The position numbers and the translations under genes are program-made. The notes beneath the pieces were generated by a model. The model saw only the letters and a list, made by a program, of their open reading frames with translations. It was not told where the DNA came from and searched no databases. Shown piece by piece: positions 1 through 8,475 of a DNA stretch of 56,628 nucleotides. Each line of letters opens with the position of its first letter. The first letter of the stretch is position 1. Origin of the DNA: Oceanospirillum beijerinckii DSM 7166 (lineage in GTDB: Bacteria; Pseudomonadota; Gammaproteobacteria; Pseudomonadales; Halomonadaceae); the NCBI RefSeq assembly GCF_000422425.1, contig NZ_AULT01000045.1, positions 1-56,628 of the forward strand, given 5' to 3'.

Positions 1-1
1 A

Positions 2-328
2 TCCTCCTCATTAGCCAAAACCAAGATGGCGAAGTCTGTGCTGGATGCAGGTTGGGCCATGCTGAAAACGATGCTGGATTATAAATGCGCTCACGCAGGT
101 ATTGTTTTCAAAGAAGTTGATGAGTCGTACACCACCCAAACCTGTTCGAGTTGTGGCAGTTTGCCCGATTCGAGGCCGAAAGGTATCGCAGGACTTGGAA
201 CAAGAGAGTGGATCTGCAGTGCGTGTGGTGTCACGCACGACCGCGATGTGAATGCGGCCAGGAACATTCTTGCGGTCGGACATGGCCGTCTAGCTGTAGG
301 AATCCCCCGCTATAATCAGCTTGCCTGA
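2..328 (+). CDS. tnpB: TnpB-family RNA-guided nuclease, C-terminal part (IS200/IS605 type), 5' cut by window edge
   Basis: The reading frame is open from the first base, and its first residues (SSSLAKTK..) already match the TnpB family, so the gene continues to the left of the window. Visible are the end of the RuvC-like core, the four-cysteine zinc finger (CSSCG ... CSACG) and the last RuvC motif DRDVNAARNI, whose second Asp is a predicted catalytic residue. In this family the protein is an RNA-guided DNA endonuclease that uses an omega RNA overlapping the 3' end of its gene. The stop codon lies inside the loop of a downstream hairpin, as expected for that arrangement. No tnpA transposase is visible, so this may be an IS1341-like tnpB-only element. 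Whether the gene is intact upstream cannot be judged. Confidence 0.9.
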   Translation, partial: SSSLAKTKMAKSVLDAGWAMLKTMLDYKCAHAGIVFKEVDESYTTQTCSSCGSLPDSRPKGIAGLGTREWICSACGVTHDRDVNAARNILAVGHGRLAVGIPRYNQLA

Positions 329-350
329 TTTAGCGGAGGGAGGATGTCAA
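303..350 (+). ncRNA. Omega-RNA-like 3' scaffold hairpin and right end of the tnpB element
   Basis: Positions 303-319 pair with 325-341 (CCCC, CGCTA and AATCAG blocks, with one bulged base on each side), and the tnpB stop codon at 326-328 sits at the loop-proximal end. The hairpin is followed by GAGGATGTCAA, ending at 350. A GC-rich hairpin followed by TCAA at the element's right end is the usual 3' border of IS200/IS605 omega RNAs. By analogy, the bases from 351 onward would be the guide. The structure is seen in sequence; the omega-RNA role is inferred from the family. Confidence 0.65.
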
Positions 351-437
351 GCTTGATCATTACAGGTATCGAGTCAGATCCATTTGGTTTTGATTCAACG
401 TCTGTCCAGGTGAGCTACCTGCTTGATTTTTGGAGTT

Positions 438-530
438 CTAAGTAGGCATACGGCACTTTTCCCTGCATAAAACTCTTATTTTCCGGCCGCTTCGGCCGGA
501 AAATATCGGAATATTTATGTTCGGGTACTT
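438..530 (+). repeat. Left terminal inverted repeat of the MITE-like element
   Basis: Starts CTAAGTAGGC and ends GGGTACTT. It is the reverse complement of 1008-1100 with four mismatches. It contains a perfect palindromic hairpin around 479-505 followed by AATATCGGAATATT. Confidence 0.8.
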
Positions 531-949
531 ACATAGGCCATATCAAGGCATTTTCCACTGTGAGAGCTATTAAATCCAGTGATTACATTATTATAAATAA
601 GAATTACATATTTAAGCTTATTTCTTCTTTGCCTGTTCTATACTGAATATTACCCCCACATAGAAAATAGAATAACTATCTGACCTATAAAGGTTTTTGA
701 TAAGGTCAATCTATTTCTGCTTTTAGATGTTATTCCAAACCATGATCAGGAGTGCTTGCTTACCAGTACAATGATGATCAGAGTTTGTCGATAAAGTCGT
801 TACACAACGACTTTCTAGCATAAAACTATATGTTTTTGGTCGTTTTAGTCGGCAAATAAAGGAAAACTAAGCGCTCTCAAAAAATTGATCTTTATCAAAT
901 GGCTTCATGCTTTAGCCATCGCCCAGAAAATATCGAAGTACTTTTGTGT

Positions 950-982
950 CGGTGGTCGGTGGTCGGTGGTCGGTGGTCGGTG
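950..982 (+). repeat. Heptamer tandem repeat (CGGTGGT, about 4.7 copies)
   Basis: Four perfect copies of CGGTGGT followed by CGGTG lie inside the MITE-like element, directly after the motif AATATCGAAGTACTTTT (929-945). Short perfect arrays like this are prone to slippage and could vary in copy number between strains. Confidence 0.9.
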
Positions 983-1007
983 TGTAGGTATGTAGGTGTG
1001 AATGTTT

Positions 1008-1100
1008 AAGTACCCGAACATAAATATTCCGATATTTTCCGGCCGAAGCGGCCGGAAAATAAGGGTTTTATGTAGGGAAAAGTACTGTATGCCTACTTAG
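1008..1100 (-). repeat. Right terminal inverted repeat of the MITE-like element
   Basis: Mirror copy of 438-530. Its outer end reads AAAAGTACTGTATGCC then TACTTAG and stops 12 bp before the ATG of the hybrid kinase. The AAAAGTACTGTAT core reappears at about 40916. Confidence 0.8.
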
Positions 1101-1112
1101 TGTGGGGTGGTG

Positions 1113-4100
1113 ATGTTACTCAGTAAAACCTTCTTTGAAAACAAGAGCCGAGTGCTCTTATTTTGTCTAGTTGCCACTATGATGAGTTCGCTGTGGCTTT
1201 ACTGGCTGGAATCCCGTGCACAGCAGCAATGGCTGCAGAATCTTGATCGTGACCTGACCCATTTTAGTCAACAGCAAGAGAAGCGCTTTAACAAGGCCAT
1301 ACAAGACCTTAGGGCTGATGTTTTATCCCTATCTGAATCAGCGGTGATGGGCCCGATCAAAGCTATACAATATCAACTCGATAGATCCGGACAAGTATCT
1401 CCTCCTAATCTACAGCTGTTACAAGATCACTTTGTAAGTCTGGCAAAAGAGAACCCGGAATACTGGCAGGTTCGATTGATTTCAGCTTTTGGCAAAGGTA
1501 AAGAGCTGGTCAGGGTTGAGAACAGAGGTCAGAGGGTTGAGGTCATTGCCAATGATTACCTTCAGGCAAAGGGGCATAGAACATATGTTAAATCAACGCT
1601 TCAGTTTGCCCAGGGGGAGGTCTATCTTTCACCGATAAATCTGAATAAAGAGCATGGCTCTGTTGAATACCCTTTTCGCCCCACATTAAGAGCGGCGACA
1701 CCGCTTTACTCTGATGAAGGCCGTGTTATTGCAGTAGTAGTAATCAATCTTGATCTTAAACCTTTACTTGATTCCGTTGATGAGAGTATTCAGTACTATA
1801 ACCTGCGTTACAGGGGCCAGTTTTATCTGGCGAATGTCGATGGTGATTGGCTTATTCATCCCGATATCAACCAAACTTTTTCTTTTGATAGGGGGATGCC
1901 TTATTCTCAAAAGAGAGAGTTCGGTTATCTGGATCATTCATTTTTACCCACTGATAACGTTGGGGCTTTCCTTGCAAGAGAACGGGTTCATCATCAGGCA
2001 TCTATCGTGTGGCGAAGTTCATTTCGACTCGCACAGGATATGCCGGGGAAAGAGTTAACTCTAACATATGTCTTGCCTGAGTGGCATTTGGAGCAGGAAA
2101 CCAAACTATTATTGCCAAGCTCAGATCTGGTAATATTTTTAATAATACTCGCTTCAATAACCTTCGTCTTGTTATTGATTGTGCTGAGAGATAATATCTT
2201 TAATAAACTTAATGTTGAAATGGGCCTGTTGAAGCAGTGGGTGTCCTTTTTATCGATACGTAGTAAAGTTCTGCTGTCTATGCTTTTTGTTGTAACTTTG
2301 GTTGCTTCATCAATTAGTTTAATCGCATTGGAATCATTCAAAAAAAGTGTTGAAAGTGAGACGGCCGCTCAGTTAAGTTCTATTGCAAACTTTCAGCATA
2401 AGAGGGTTGAAGAGTTTATTAAGCATAATAAACAGAGTTTGCTCTTGATTGCCAGTAGAACTCAGCTTAGATTGTTGCTGAAAGAGTATAATAGGTCTCC
2501 TGATAAAGCACTGCTGAATACAATGAAAAAGATTCTGACTGATGCACTTCAGTCTGCCCCGTTTTTTAAAACATTATTATTGCTAAATAATAAAGGAGAG
2601 CCTTTAGTCACAACTCACTACGATATAAGTGCATCAAAAGATAAAAATATAGATGTACCCATAGAAAATTTTGATATTCGCTTCCTGTCCGCAGATAGTG
2701 GTAACCAGTTGATGTTGCTGACTATGCCTTTGACCCTGATGGGGGAGCGCATTGGCTATGTTTCTGTTGAAGCCAGTATCGATGAATTGCGCCTGATTAC
2801 TCAGGATTATTCGGGATTAGGTAGCACGGGAGAAACACTGTTAGCTGAAAAGCTGGGCAACGGTGATGCTAAATTTCTGACAAAGCTAAGATTTGATGGC
2901 TATCTAAATAATACACGCACTATCGCATCGCATCGCTGGGATATACCTGTCATTAGAGCTTTAAATGGTGAGTTTGGGTTTCATCAGGATGTGGTTGATT
3001 ACAGAGGTATTCCTGTCTTTGCGGTGACAACATATTTAAGTGATATCGGTTGGGCTGTGTTAACTAAAATGGATCAGGAAGAAGCGCTATTAAACTATGA
3101 AATCCTGAAAGAAACTCTGATTAAGACGTTTTTATTGTTGTTGCTTGTTATATTTTTATTGGTTTTGTTTCTTTCCAGATCAATAAGTTACCCTATAGAA
3201 CACTTGACGCAGATAGCGAATAGTATCAAACAGGGTAAGCGACAGCTGAGAGCAGATGAATCAATAGCATTCGATAAAGAGACGACCATGCTGGCTTCTG
3301 CTTTCAATGACATGATTCACGAACTGGTTGAAACACTGGATGCAATACCACATGGTATTCTTTTGATGAATGCAAAAGGGGAGATCATACGTTGTAACAG
3401 CAAACTTGAGTTGATGTTTGGTTATAAAGTCGGAGAATTAACTGGACAGAGTATTGAATGCTTGTTACCAGAACATTTACGTGAGCGGCATCAAGCATAT
3501 AGAGAAAAGTATCTGCAAGCACCTGAAACCCGTGCGATGGGGTCTAATCTTGAGTTAATGGCAACTAGTCAGAACGGGACGCAGTTTCCAGTTGAAATAG
3601 GTTTATCTCCAGTAGGGATGTCAGGCCAAACTTATGTATTGGCAACTGTGGTGGATATTTCTGAGCGGCATGGTCTGGAGCAGCAGGTTAAGGCGTATCA
3701 GAAAAACCTTGAATATACAGTAGAGGAGCGAACCCATCAGTTAGTTAAGGCCAAAGAGGAAGCAGAGGTCGCTACACGGGCTAAGAGTGACTTTTTGGCT
3801 AAGATGAGCCATGAGATACGCACACCAATGAATGCCATTATTGGATTGATTTATCTGCTGCAGCAAGAGGGTATGAGTTCAAGGCAGCGTTTGCAGCTGA
3901 ATAAACTGGATACCGCTGCGCACTCTCTGCTGGGGATTATCAATGATATCCTCGATTATTCAAAAATCGAAGCTGGCAAGATGATGGTTGAGTCGATTCC
4001 TTTTAGCCTGGAGGCTGTGCTCGATAATATTGCCAGTGTGAGTGCTGCAGTATCGCGAAGTAAGGATATTGAGCTGATTGTTAATAAGAAGCAGGATGTC

Positions 4101-6068
4101 CCTGTTGATCTGGTTGGAGACCCTCTTCGACTTGGCCAGATCTTAATCAATCTAATGAATAATGCGATTAAATTTACGGAGACAGGTGTTGTTAAGCTTG
4201 AGATAGCAAGACTTGATAGTACCCCTCAGGAGGTCTCTTTAACCTTTACTGTTCAGGACACGGGTGTTGGTATGGGTAAGTCAACACTGGATAGTATCTT
4301 CAAACCCTTTGAGCAAGCCGATGGCTCGATTACCCGCCGCTATGGTGGTACGGGGCTGGGATTAGCAATTGTTCAGCAGTTGGTTAACTTAATGGGTGGG
4401 CATATACAAGTAGAAAGTGAACCTGACAAAGGCACTGTGTTCAATGTTTTTCTATCGTTCAGTAAAAGCCAGATGAGTATGAATTACAATAAATATAATC
4501 ATACCTCATTTTCTCATTTAAAAGTGCTTATTGTAGACGATAGCTCGGAAAGTCGGGACGTACTGACGGCTATGGCGGAGGGGTTTGGTTGTACCGCTGA
4601 TTCAGTGTATTCCGCAGAAGAAGGGGTAAAAGCCTTTCAAGCATCGTTATCCAAAGGGAGAAGTTATGACATTGTACTGATGGACTGGCGTTTACCCGGT
4701 ATGGATGGTTTAACGGCGGCCAGAAAAATTAAAGAGATTGCACCTAAAGATAATTTGCCGATTATTATTCTTGAAACCGCTTATGGCCGGGAGTTATTAG
4801 AGCAACAGGAGCATCCAGTTAAAGTGGATAGTTTGCTGATCAAGCCTATTACCTCCTCATCACTTTTTGACACCATTATTCAGCATTTGGCACCTGAAAA
4901 ATTATTAGATCAAAGCGGCCATAAACGCCACTCTGATTATCAGTTACAAGGTATGAAGGTGCTTATTGTTGAAGATCATGAGATTAATCAGGAAGTGGCG
5001 CAGTCGATGCTGGAAGGTGCTGGCGCCATAGTGACGGTAGCAAATAACGGTAGGGAAGCGTTGGGTCTGCTAACCAAGCATCAAGGTGACTTTCATGTGG
5101 TATTAATGGATATACAGATGCCAGTTATGGACGGTTTAGAGGCCACTCGCAGGATACGAGCCCATAAACAATGGCAATCCTTACCTGTGATTGCGATGAC
5201 GGCAAATGCGTCCACGGATCACCGAAAGCTGGGATTGGAAACGGGTATGGATGCATATTTAACCAAGCCGGTTAATGTTGATGAGTTATTTAATACTCTT
5301 AATCGCTGGTACCAGCCTATGATTGCCGGAAAAGCCGTTATTAACGCAGTAAGTACGAGCAGTAATGGATCTGGTGATCAGGAAGACAACTTCTTGGCTA
5401 TTTCAGTATCCGATAGTGAGAACTTAACAATTAAGGCGATTGAGAGTGAGTATATGGACAAGCCAGAGTTAAAAGGAATTGATGTTGACCAGGCTCTTGC
5501 TCGGGTTAATGGTGATCATCAATTACTGATTAAGTTATTAGAGAAGCTATTACATCAATCGGATGAAGTGCTTTTAAGTTTAAACAGTCGCTTTCATGGT
5601 CTGGATCAGGGTAGCATCCGGCATAAAGTGCACGCTTTGAAAGGCACGAGCGGTAATTTATGTGCTATGTCAATTTATCAGGCAGCTGAAGCGATTAATG
5701 ATGAGATGAAGAGTGCTCAGCAGCCAGGTAAGGATCAAGTCGATTGCTTGTCTGAAGCAACAAAGGAATTGAAAAAGAGCTACCTCCTTATACGACATAA
5801 TTTGGAATTAAGTTCAAATAGTTATATCGACTTAAGCGGATCAATAAATCCAAAGGATACAGAAGAACAGTTTCTGTCTATTAAATTAGAGCTAATTTCT
5901 GCACTGACTGAGCAGGAAATGATTAGTGACAGCCAGTTGAGCTATTTTTCAAAATTAGCCAGATCCTACAAGAATGAAGCTAAAATTGAAGGGGTTCTGA
6001 CTGAGTTTATCGATGCGGTATACAGTCTGGATTATGAGGAAGCACTGACACTGTTGGAGCAGATTTAA
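1113..6068 (+). CDS. Large hybrid sensor histidine kinase (PAS-HisKA-HATPase-REC-REC-HPt)
   Basis: Membrane signalling kinase of 1651 residues. Predicted membrane helices lie near residues 12-30, 340-360, 385-406 and 672-690. They leave two separate extracytoplasmic sensor regions (about 31-339, Cache-like, and 407-671). Then follow HAMP, a PAS domain from about 737, HisKA with phospho-acceptor His900 (SHEIRTPMN), an ATPase domain (N box NLMNNAIKF, G boxes DTGVGM and GGTGLGL), two receiver domains (Asp1191 and Asp1333) and a C-terminal HPt domain with His1507. ATG 1113 is preferred over GTG 1107 because GGGG at 1104-1107 serves as ribosome binding site. The element ending at 1100 lies directly upstream. 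The next gene is a likely partner output regulator. The ligand is unknown. Confidence 0.92.
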   Translation: MLLSKTFFENKSRVLLFCLVATMMSSLWLYWLESRAQQQWLQNLDRDLTHFSQQQEKRFNKAIQDLRADVLSLSESAVMGPIKAIQYQLDRSGQVSPPNLQLLQDHFVSLAKENPEYWQVRLISAFGKGKELVRVENRGQRVEVIANDYLQAKGHRTYVKSTLQFAQGEVYLSPINLNKEHGSVEYPFRPTLRAATPLYSDEGRVIAVVVINLDLKPLLDSVDESIQYYNLRYRGQFYLANVDGDWLIHPDINQTFSFDRGMPYSQKREFGYLDHSFLPTDNVGAFLARERVHHQASIVWRSSFRLAQDMPGKELTLTYVLPEWHLEQETKLLLPSSDLVIFLIILASITFVLLLIVLRDNIFNKLNVEMGLLKQWVSFLSIRSKVLLSMLFVVTLVASSISLIALESFKKSVESETAAQLSSIANFQHKRVEEFIKHNKQSLLLIASRTQLRLLLKEYNRSPDKALLNTMKKILTDALQSAPFFKTLLLLNNKGEPLVTTHYDISASKDKNIDVPIENFDIRFLSADSGNQLMLLTMPLTLMGERIGYVSVEASIDELRLITQDYSGLGSTGETLLAEKLGNGDAKFLTKLRFDGYLNNTRTIASHRWDIPVIRALNGEFGFHQDVVDYRGIPVFAVTTYLSDIGWAVLTKMDQEEALLNYEILKETLIKTFLLLLLVIFLLVLFLSRSISYPIEHLTQIANSIKQGKRQLRADESIAFDKETTMLASAFNDMIHELVETLDAIPHGILLMNAKGEIIRCNSKLELMFGYKVGELTGQSIECLLPEHLRERHQAYREKYLQAPETRAMGSNLELMATSQNGTQFPVEIGLSPVGMSGQTYVLATVVDISERHGLEQQVKAYQKNLEYTVEERTHQLVKAKEEAEVATRAKSDFLAKMSHEIRTPMNAIIGLIYLLQQEGMSSRQRLQLNKLDTAAHSLLGIINDILDYSKIEAGKMMVESIPFSLEAVLDNIASVSAAVSRSKDIELIVNKKQDVPVDLVGDPLRLGQILINLMNNAIKFTETGVVKLEIARLDSTPQEVSLTFTVQDTGVGMGKSTLDSIFKPFEQADGSITRRYGGTGLGLAIVQQLVNLMGGHIQVESEPDKGTVFNVFLSFSKSQMSMNYNKYNHTSFSHLKVLIVDDSSESRDVLTAMAEGFGCTADSVYSAEEGVKAFQASLSKGRSYDIVLMDWRLPGMDGLTAARKIKEIAPKDNLPIIILETAYGRELLEQQEHPVKVDSLLIKPITSSSLFDTIIQHLAPEKLLDQSGHKRHSDYQLQGMKVLIVEDHEINQEVAQSMLEGAGAIVTVANNGREALGLLTKHQGDFHVVLMDIQMPVMDGLEATRRIRAHKQWQSLPVIAMTANASTDHRKLGLETGMDAYLTKPVNVDELFNTLNRWYQPMIAGKAVINAVSTSSNGSGDQEDNFLAISVSDSENLTIKAIESEYMDKPELKGIDVDQALARVNGDHQLLIKLLEKLLHQSDEVLLSLNSRFHGLDQGSIRHKVHALKGTSGNLCAMSIYQAAEAINDEMKSAQQPGKDQVDCLSEATKELKKSYLLIRHNLELSSNSYIDLSGSINPKDTEEQFLSIKLELISALTEQEMISDSQLSYFSKLARSYKNEAKIEGVLTEFIDAVYSLDYEEALTLLEQI

Positions 6069-6295
6069 TGCTTTTATCCGCTAGAGTCGAAAGAGTTTGG
6101 CTCATCTCTATTTTGCTCTGAAACGATCAGAGTTGCGTAAAAGTCAGTTTAGACAGGGTATTCATAAGGCCAATGAGCCAGGGAAACAAGAGTGGGTTCG
6201 CAGATGTCGGATTGTATAAGGTTTAAGTAAAGCCGGCTCAGAGCAACCTGAATCAAATGTATTGTTGAATATTTTACACTTGAAGGTGCATGGCG

Positions 6296-7378
6296 ATGGA
6301 TTATCAAAAGCTGCAGTTAGAAGGAGCAAAGGGCAAGGCCTTGTTAAAATTAGGAAAACTGTCCGTATCTGAAAGTAGTGTGCCTAAGATTTTAATGGTC
6401 GATGATGAACCGGCTAATCTGCAGGTACTGGGAAATATTCTGGGAGAGCAGTATAAGGTCTATTGGACTAAAAACCCCCGTCAGGTCTGTACTTTGGCTG
6501 AAAGACATATGCCTGATCTTATTCTGCTGGATATCATGATGCCGGAAATGTCGGGTTATGATGTGATTAAATTGCTGAAAAGTAACCCGGCTACTTCTCA
6601 TATTCCTGTGATTTTTGTCACAGCTTTGGCCGATGTACAGGATGAACAGATGGGGTTTGCCCATCAGGCGGTGGATTATATTACCAAGCCTGTTAATGCG
6701 GCTATTGTATTGGCAAGGGTGAAAACCCATCTGTCTTTGGTGCGCAGCGATGAGTTAAAAAACACCCGTATGGAGATTATCCGCTGCTTAGGACATGCCG
6801 CAGAGTTTAAAGATAACGAAACCGGTCGTCATGTGATCAGGATGAGTGAGTACTCCAGCATTTTAGCATCGGCGATCGGGCTTCATTATGATGATTGTGA
6901 GCTGATTCGTAATGCGGCTCCTATGCATGATATCGGTAAAATAGGTATTCCAGACCAGGTTTTACTGAAGCCTGGCAAGCTGGATCAGGATGAGTGGCTT
7001 ATCATGAAGCGCCATCCGGAAATAGGTCGGGATATTCTGGGTAATCAGGATTCTCCGTTACTGCGTCTGGCGGCAAGTATTGCATATACCCACCATGAGA
7101 AGTGGAATGGTGAGGGTTATCCTCGAGGATTAAAAGGCGAGGAGATTCCTCTTGAGGGGCGTATTATAGCGATTGCTGATGTATTTGATGCCTTAACCAC
7201 TTCACGCCCCTATAAACAGGCCTGGCCGATAGAAAAAGCGATTAAGCTGTTACAGGATGAAGCCGGGCATCATTTTGATCCTATGTTGGTGCCGTTGTTC
7301 TTGCGCAGGATAGAAGATGTGCTTGAGGTGCGGGAGCTGTGGCTTGACCATAATGAGCCTGAAACCATTCAGCCATGA
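6296..7378 (+). CDS. Response regulator with REC and HD-GYP domains (predicted c-di-GMP phosphodiesterase)
   Basis: The N-terminal receiver domain has phospho-acceptor Asp79 (LLDIMMP) and the conserved Lys in TKPVN. The C-terminal HD-GYP domain keeps the metal-binding HD pair (His211-Asp212 in HDIGK), the IGIPD stretch and the GYP signature (WNGEGYP). Proteins of this type degrade cyclic-di-GMP in the cytosol when phosphorylated. It lies 227 bp after the hybrid kinase on the same strand, so a two-component pair is likely but not proven. Two in-frame ATGs exist. AAGGTG at 6283-6288 is well placed for 6296 and too close to 6290, so 6296 is chosen. A 21-bp tandem duplication covers the stop codon. 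Confidence 0.9.
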   Translation: MDYQKLQLEGAKGKALLKLGKLSVSESSVPKILMVDDEPANLQVLGNILGEQYKVYWTKNPRQVCTLAERHMPDLILLDIMMPEMSGYDVIKLLKSNPATSHIPVIFVTALADVQDEQMGFAHQAVDYITKPVNAAIVLARVKTHLSLVRSDELKNTRMEIIRCLGHAAEFKDNETGRHVIRMSEYSSILASAIGLHYDDCELIRNAAPMHDIGKIGIPDQVLLKPGKLDQDEWLIMKRHPEIGRDILGNQDSPLLRLAASIAYTHHEKWNGEGYPRGLKGEEIPLEGRIIAIADVFDALTTSRPYKQAWPIEKAIKLLQDEAGHHFDPMLVPLFLRRIEDVLEVRELWLDHNEPETIQP

Positions 7379-7415
7379 TAAGAATAAGACTATTCATGAT
7401 AAGAATAAGACTATT
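7374..7415 (+). repeat. Perfect 21-bp tandem duplication over the stop codon of the HD-GYP gene
   Basis: Positions 7374-7394 and 7395-7415 are identical (CATGATAAGAATAAGACTATT). The stop codon of the preceding gene (7376-7378) lies in the first copy. No terminator hairpin is obvious in the rest of the 140-bp gap to aguB. Confidence 0.95.
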
Positions 7416-7518
7416 ATCGCTATAGCAGAATCGATATGGTCGATTAGAGGTAAAAGATGCAGGCCCGATGTAAAAACAATTAAGGGCCTGCTGTTAGATA
7501 CGTTTTTGTGAGAAGGTT

Positions 7519-8475
7519 TTAAGGCGTCAAATGACGTTTAGTCAGATCCCCATAAGCGTCTATCCGGCGATCTCTGAAATACGGCCAGATACGTCGGGTA
7601 TCTTCAGTGCGTTGCTTATCGATAGTCGCTACTAACAGACATGACTCTTCCCCCGCATGTTGCAGGAGCTCACCCTGAGGACCGGCAATAAAGCTTCCGC
7701 CCCAGAATTGAATACCTTCACTTTGTGCACTTGGGTCAGCTTCATGGCCGACACGGTTAGCCACCAGTACCGGTAAACCATTCGCTACCGCATGGGCACG
7801 CTGAATAATCGTCCAGGCGCCCAGCTGGCGGTTTTGTTCCGCCGCATCGTCACGCGGGTCCCAGCCAATCGCCGTTGGGTAGAGCAGCATCTCGGCACCG
7901 GCCATCGCCATCAGGCGCGCGGCTTCTGGGTACCATTGATCCCAGCATACCAGTACACCCAGTTTACCGACGCTGGTTTCAATCGGGCTAAAGCCCGGAC
8001 GACCGTCATTAAAAGTGGCATCACCGGGTGTGAAGTAAAACTTCTCGTAGAAGCCTGGATCATCCGGGATATGCATCTTGCGATAGTAACCCGCCAGAGA
8101 GCCGTCTTTTTCAAACACCACAGCAGTATTGTGATATAGACCCGGTGCACGTTTTTCAAAGATCGAGCCGACAATCACCATTTGTAGCTCTTTTGCCAGG
8201 CCCGCTAATCTCTGGCTGGTTGGGCCGTCTAAAGGCTCAGCCAAATCAAACAGGTCGGTATCTTCGGTTTGGCAGAAATACTGGGTTGCATGGAGCTCTT
8301 GTAACAGAGCCAGCTCACAACCCTGAGCGGCCAGATCGCGCAGACCCTGTTCACTGATCGCCAGGCTTTTTTCTTTATCATTAAAAGCCTGCTGCTGTAC
8401 CAGGCCGACTTTTAACTGAGTGTTTTTTTGGCTAGACCCCTTATTGGAAGTAGAGGTAGCGGTAGAGAGGCTCAT
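7519..8475 (-). CDS. aguB: N-carbamoylputrescine amidase
   Basis: Carbon-nitrogen hydrolase that converts N-carbamoylputrescine to putrescine, CO2 and ammonia, the last step of the agmatine route to putrescine. The catalytic triad is visible as Glu60 (LLQELHATQYF), Lys133 (YYRKMHIPD) and Cys177 (VLVCWDQWYP). FYEKFYFTPGD is typical of AguB within the nitrilase superfamily. The start codon overlaps the aguA stop (ATGA), so the two are translationally coupled in the order aguA-aguB. The first 20 residues are a Ser/Thr/Asn-rich tail not usual for the family, but the overlap fixes the start. Identification is strong because of the paired gene. Confidence 0.95.
   Translation of the reverse strand: MSLSTATSTSNKGSSQKNTQLKVGLVQQQAFNDKEKSLAISEQGLRDLAAQGCELALLQELHATQYFCQTEDTDLFDLAEPLDGPTSQRLAGLAKELQMVIVGSIFEKRAPGLYHNTAVVFEKDGSLAGYYRKMHIPDDPGFYEKFYFTPGDATFNDGRPGFSPIETSVGKLGVLVCWDQWYPEAARLMAMAGAEMLLYPTAIGWDPRDDAAEQNRQLGAWTIIQRAHAVANGLPVLVANRVGHEADPSAQSEGIQFWGGSFIAGPQGELLQHAGEESCLLVATIDKQRTEDTRRIWPYFRDRRIDAYGDLTKRHLTP

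Larger units (their letters stand above)
438..1100. mobile_element. MITE-like element with 93-bp terminal inverted repeats
   Basis: The ends 438-530 and 1008-1100 are inverted copies of each other with 89 of 93 positions identical. The four differences are all transitions. Each end contains a perfect GC-rich hairpin (ATTTTCCGGCCG / CGGCCGGAAAAT). The 477-bp interior is AT-rich, has no credible ORF, and holds a small hairpin (793-800 with 807-814) and a heptamer repeat. This looks like a non-autonomous transposable element or the remains of one. A TA lies just inside both termini (439-440 and 1098-1099), compatible with a TA target duplication, but no longer target duplication is evident. Confidence 0.7.

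Noticed and set aside
950-982. Possible CRISPR repeat
   Set aside because: The unit is seven bases with no spacers; it is a simple tandem repeat.
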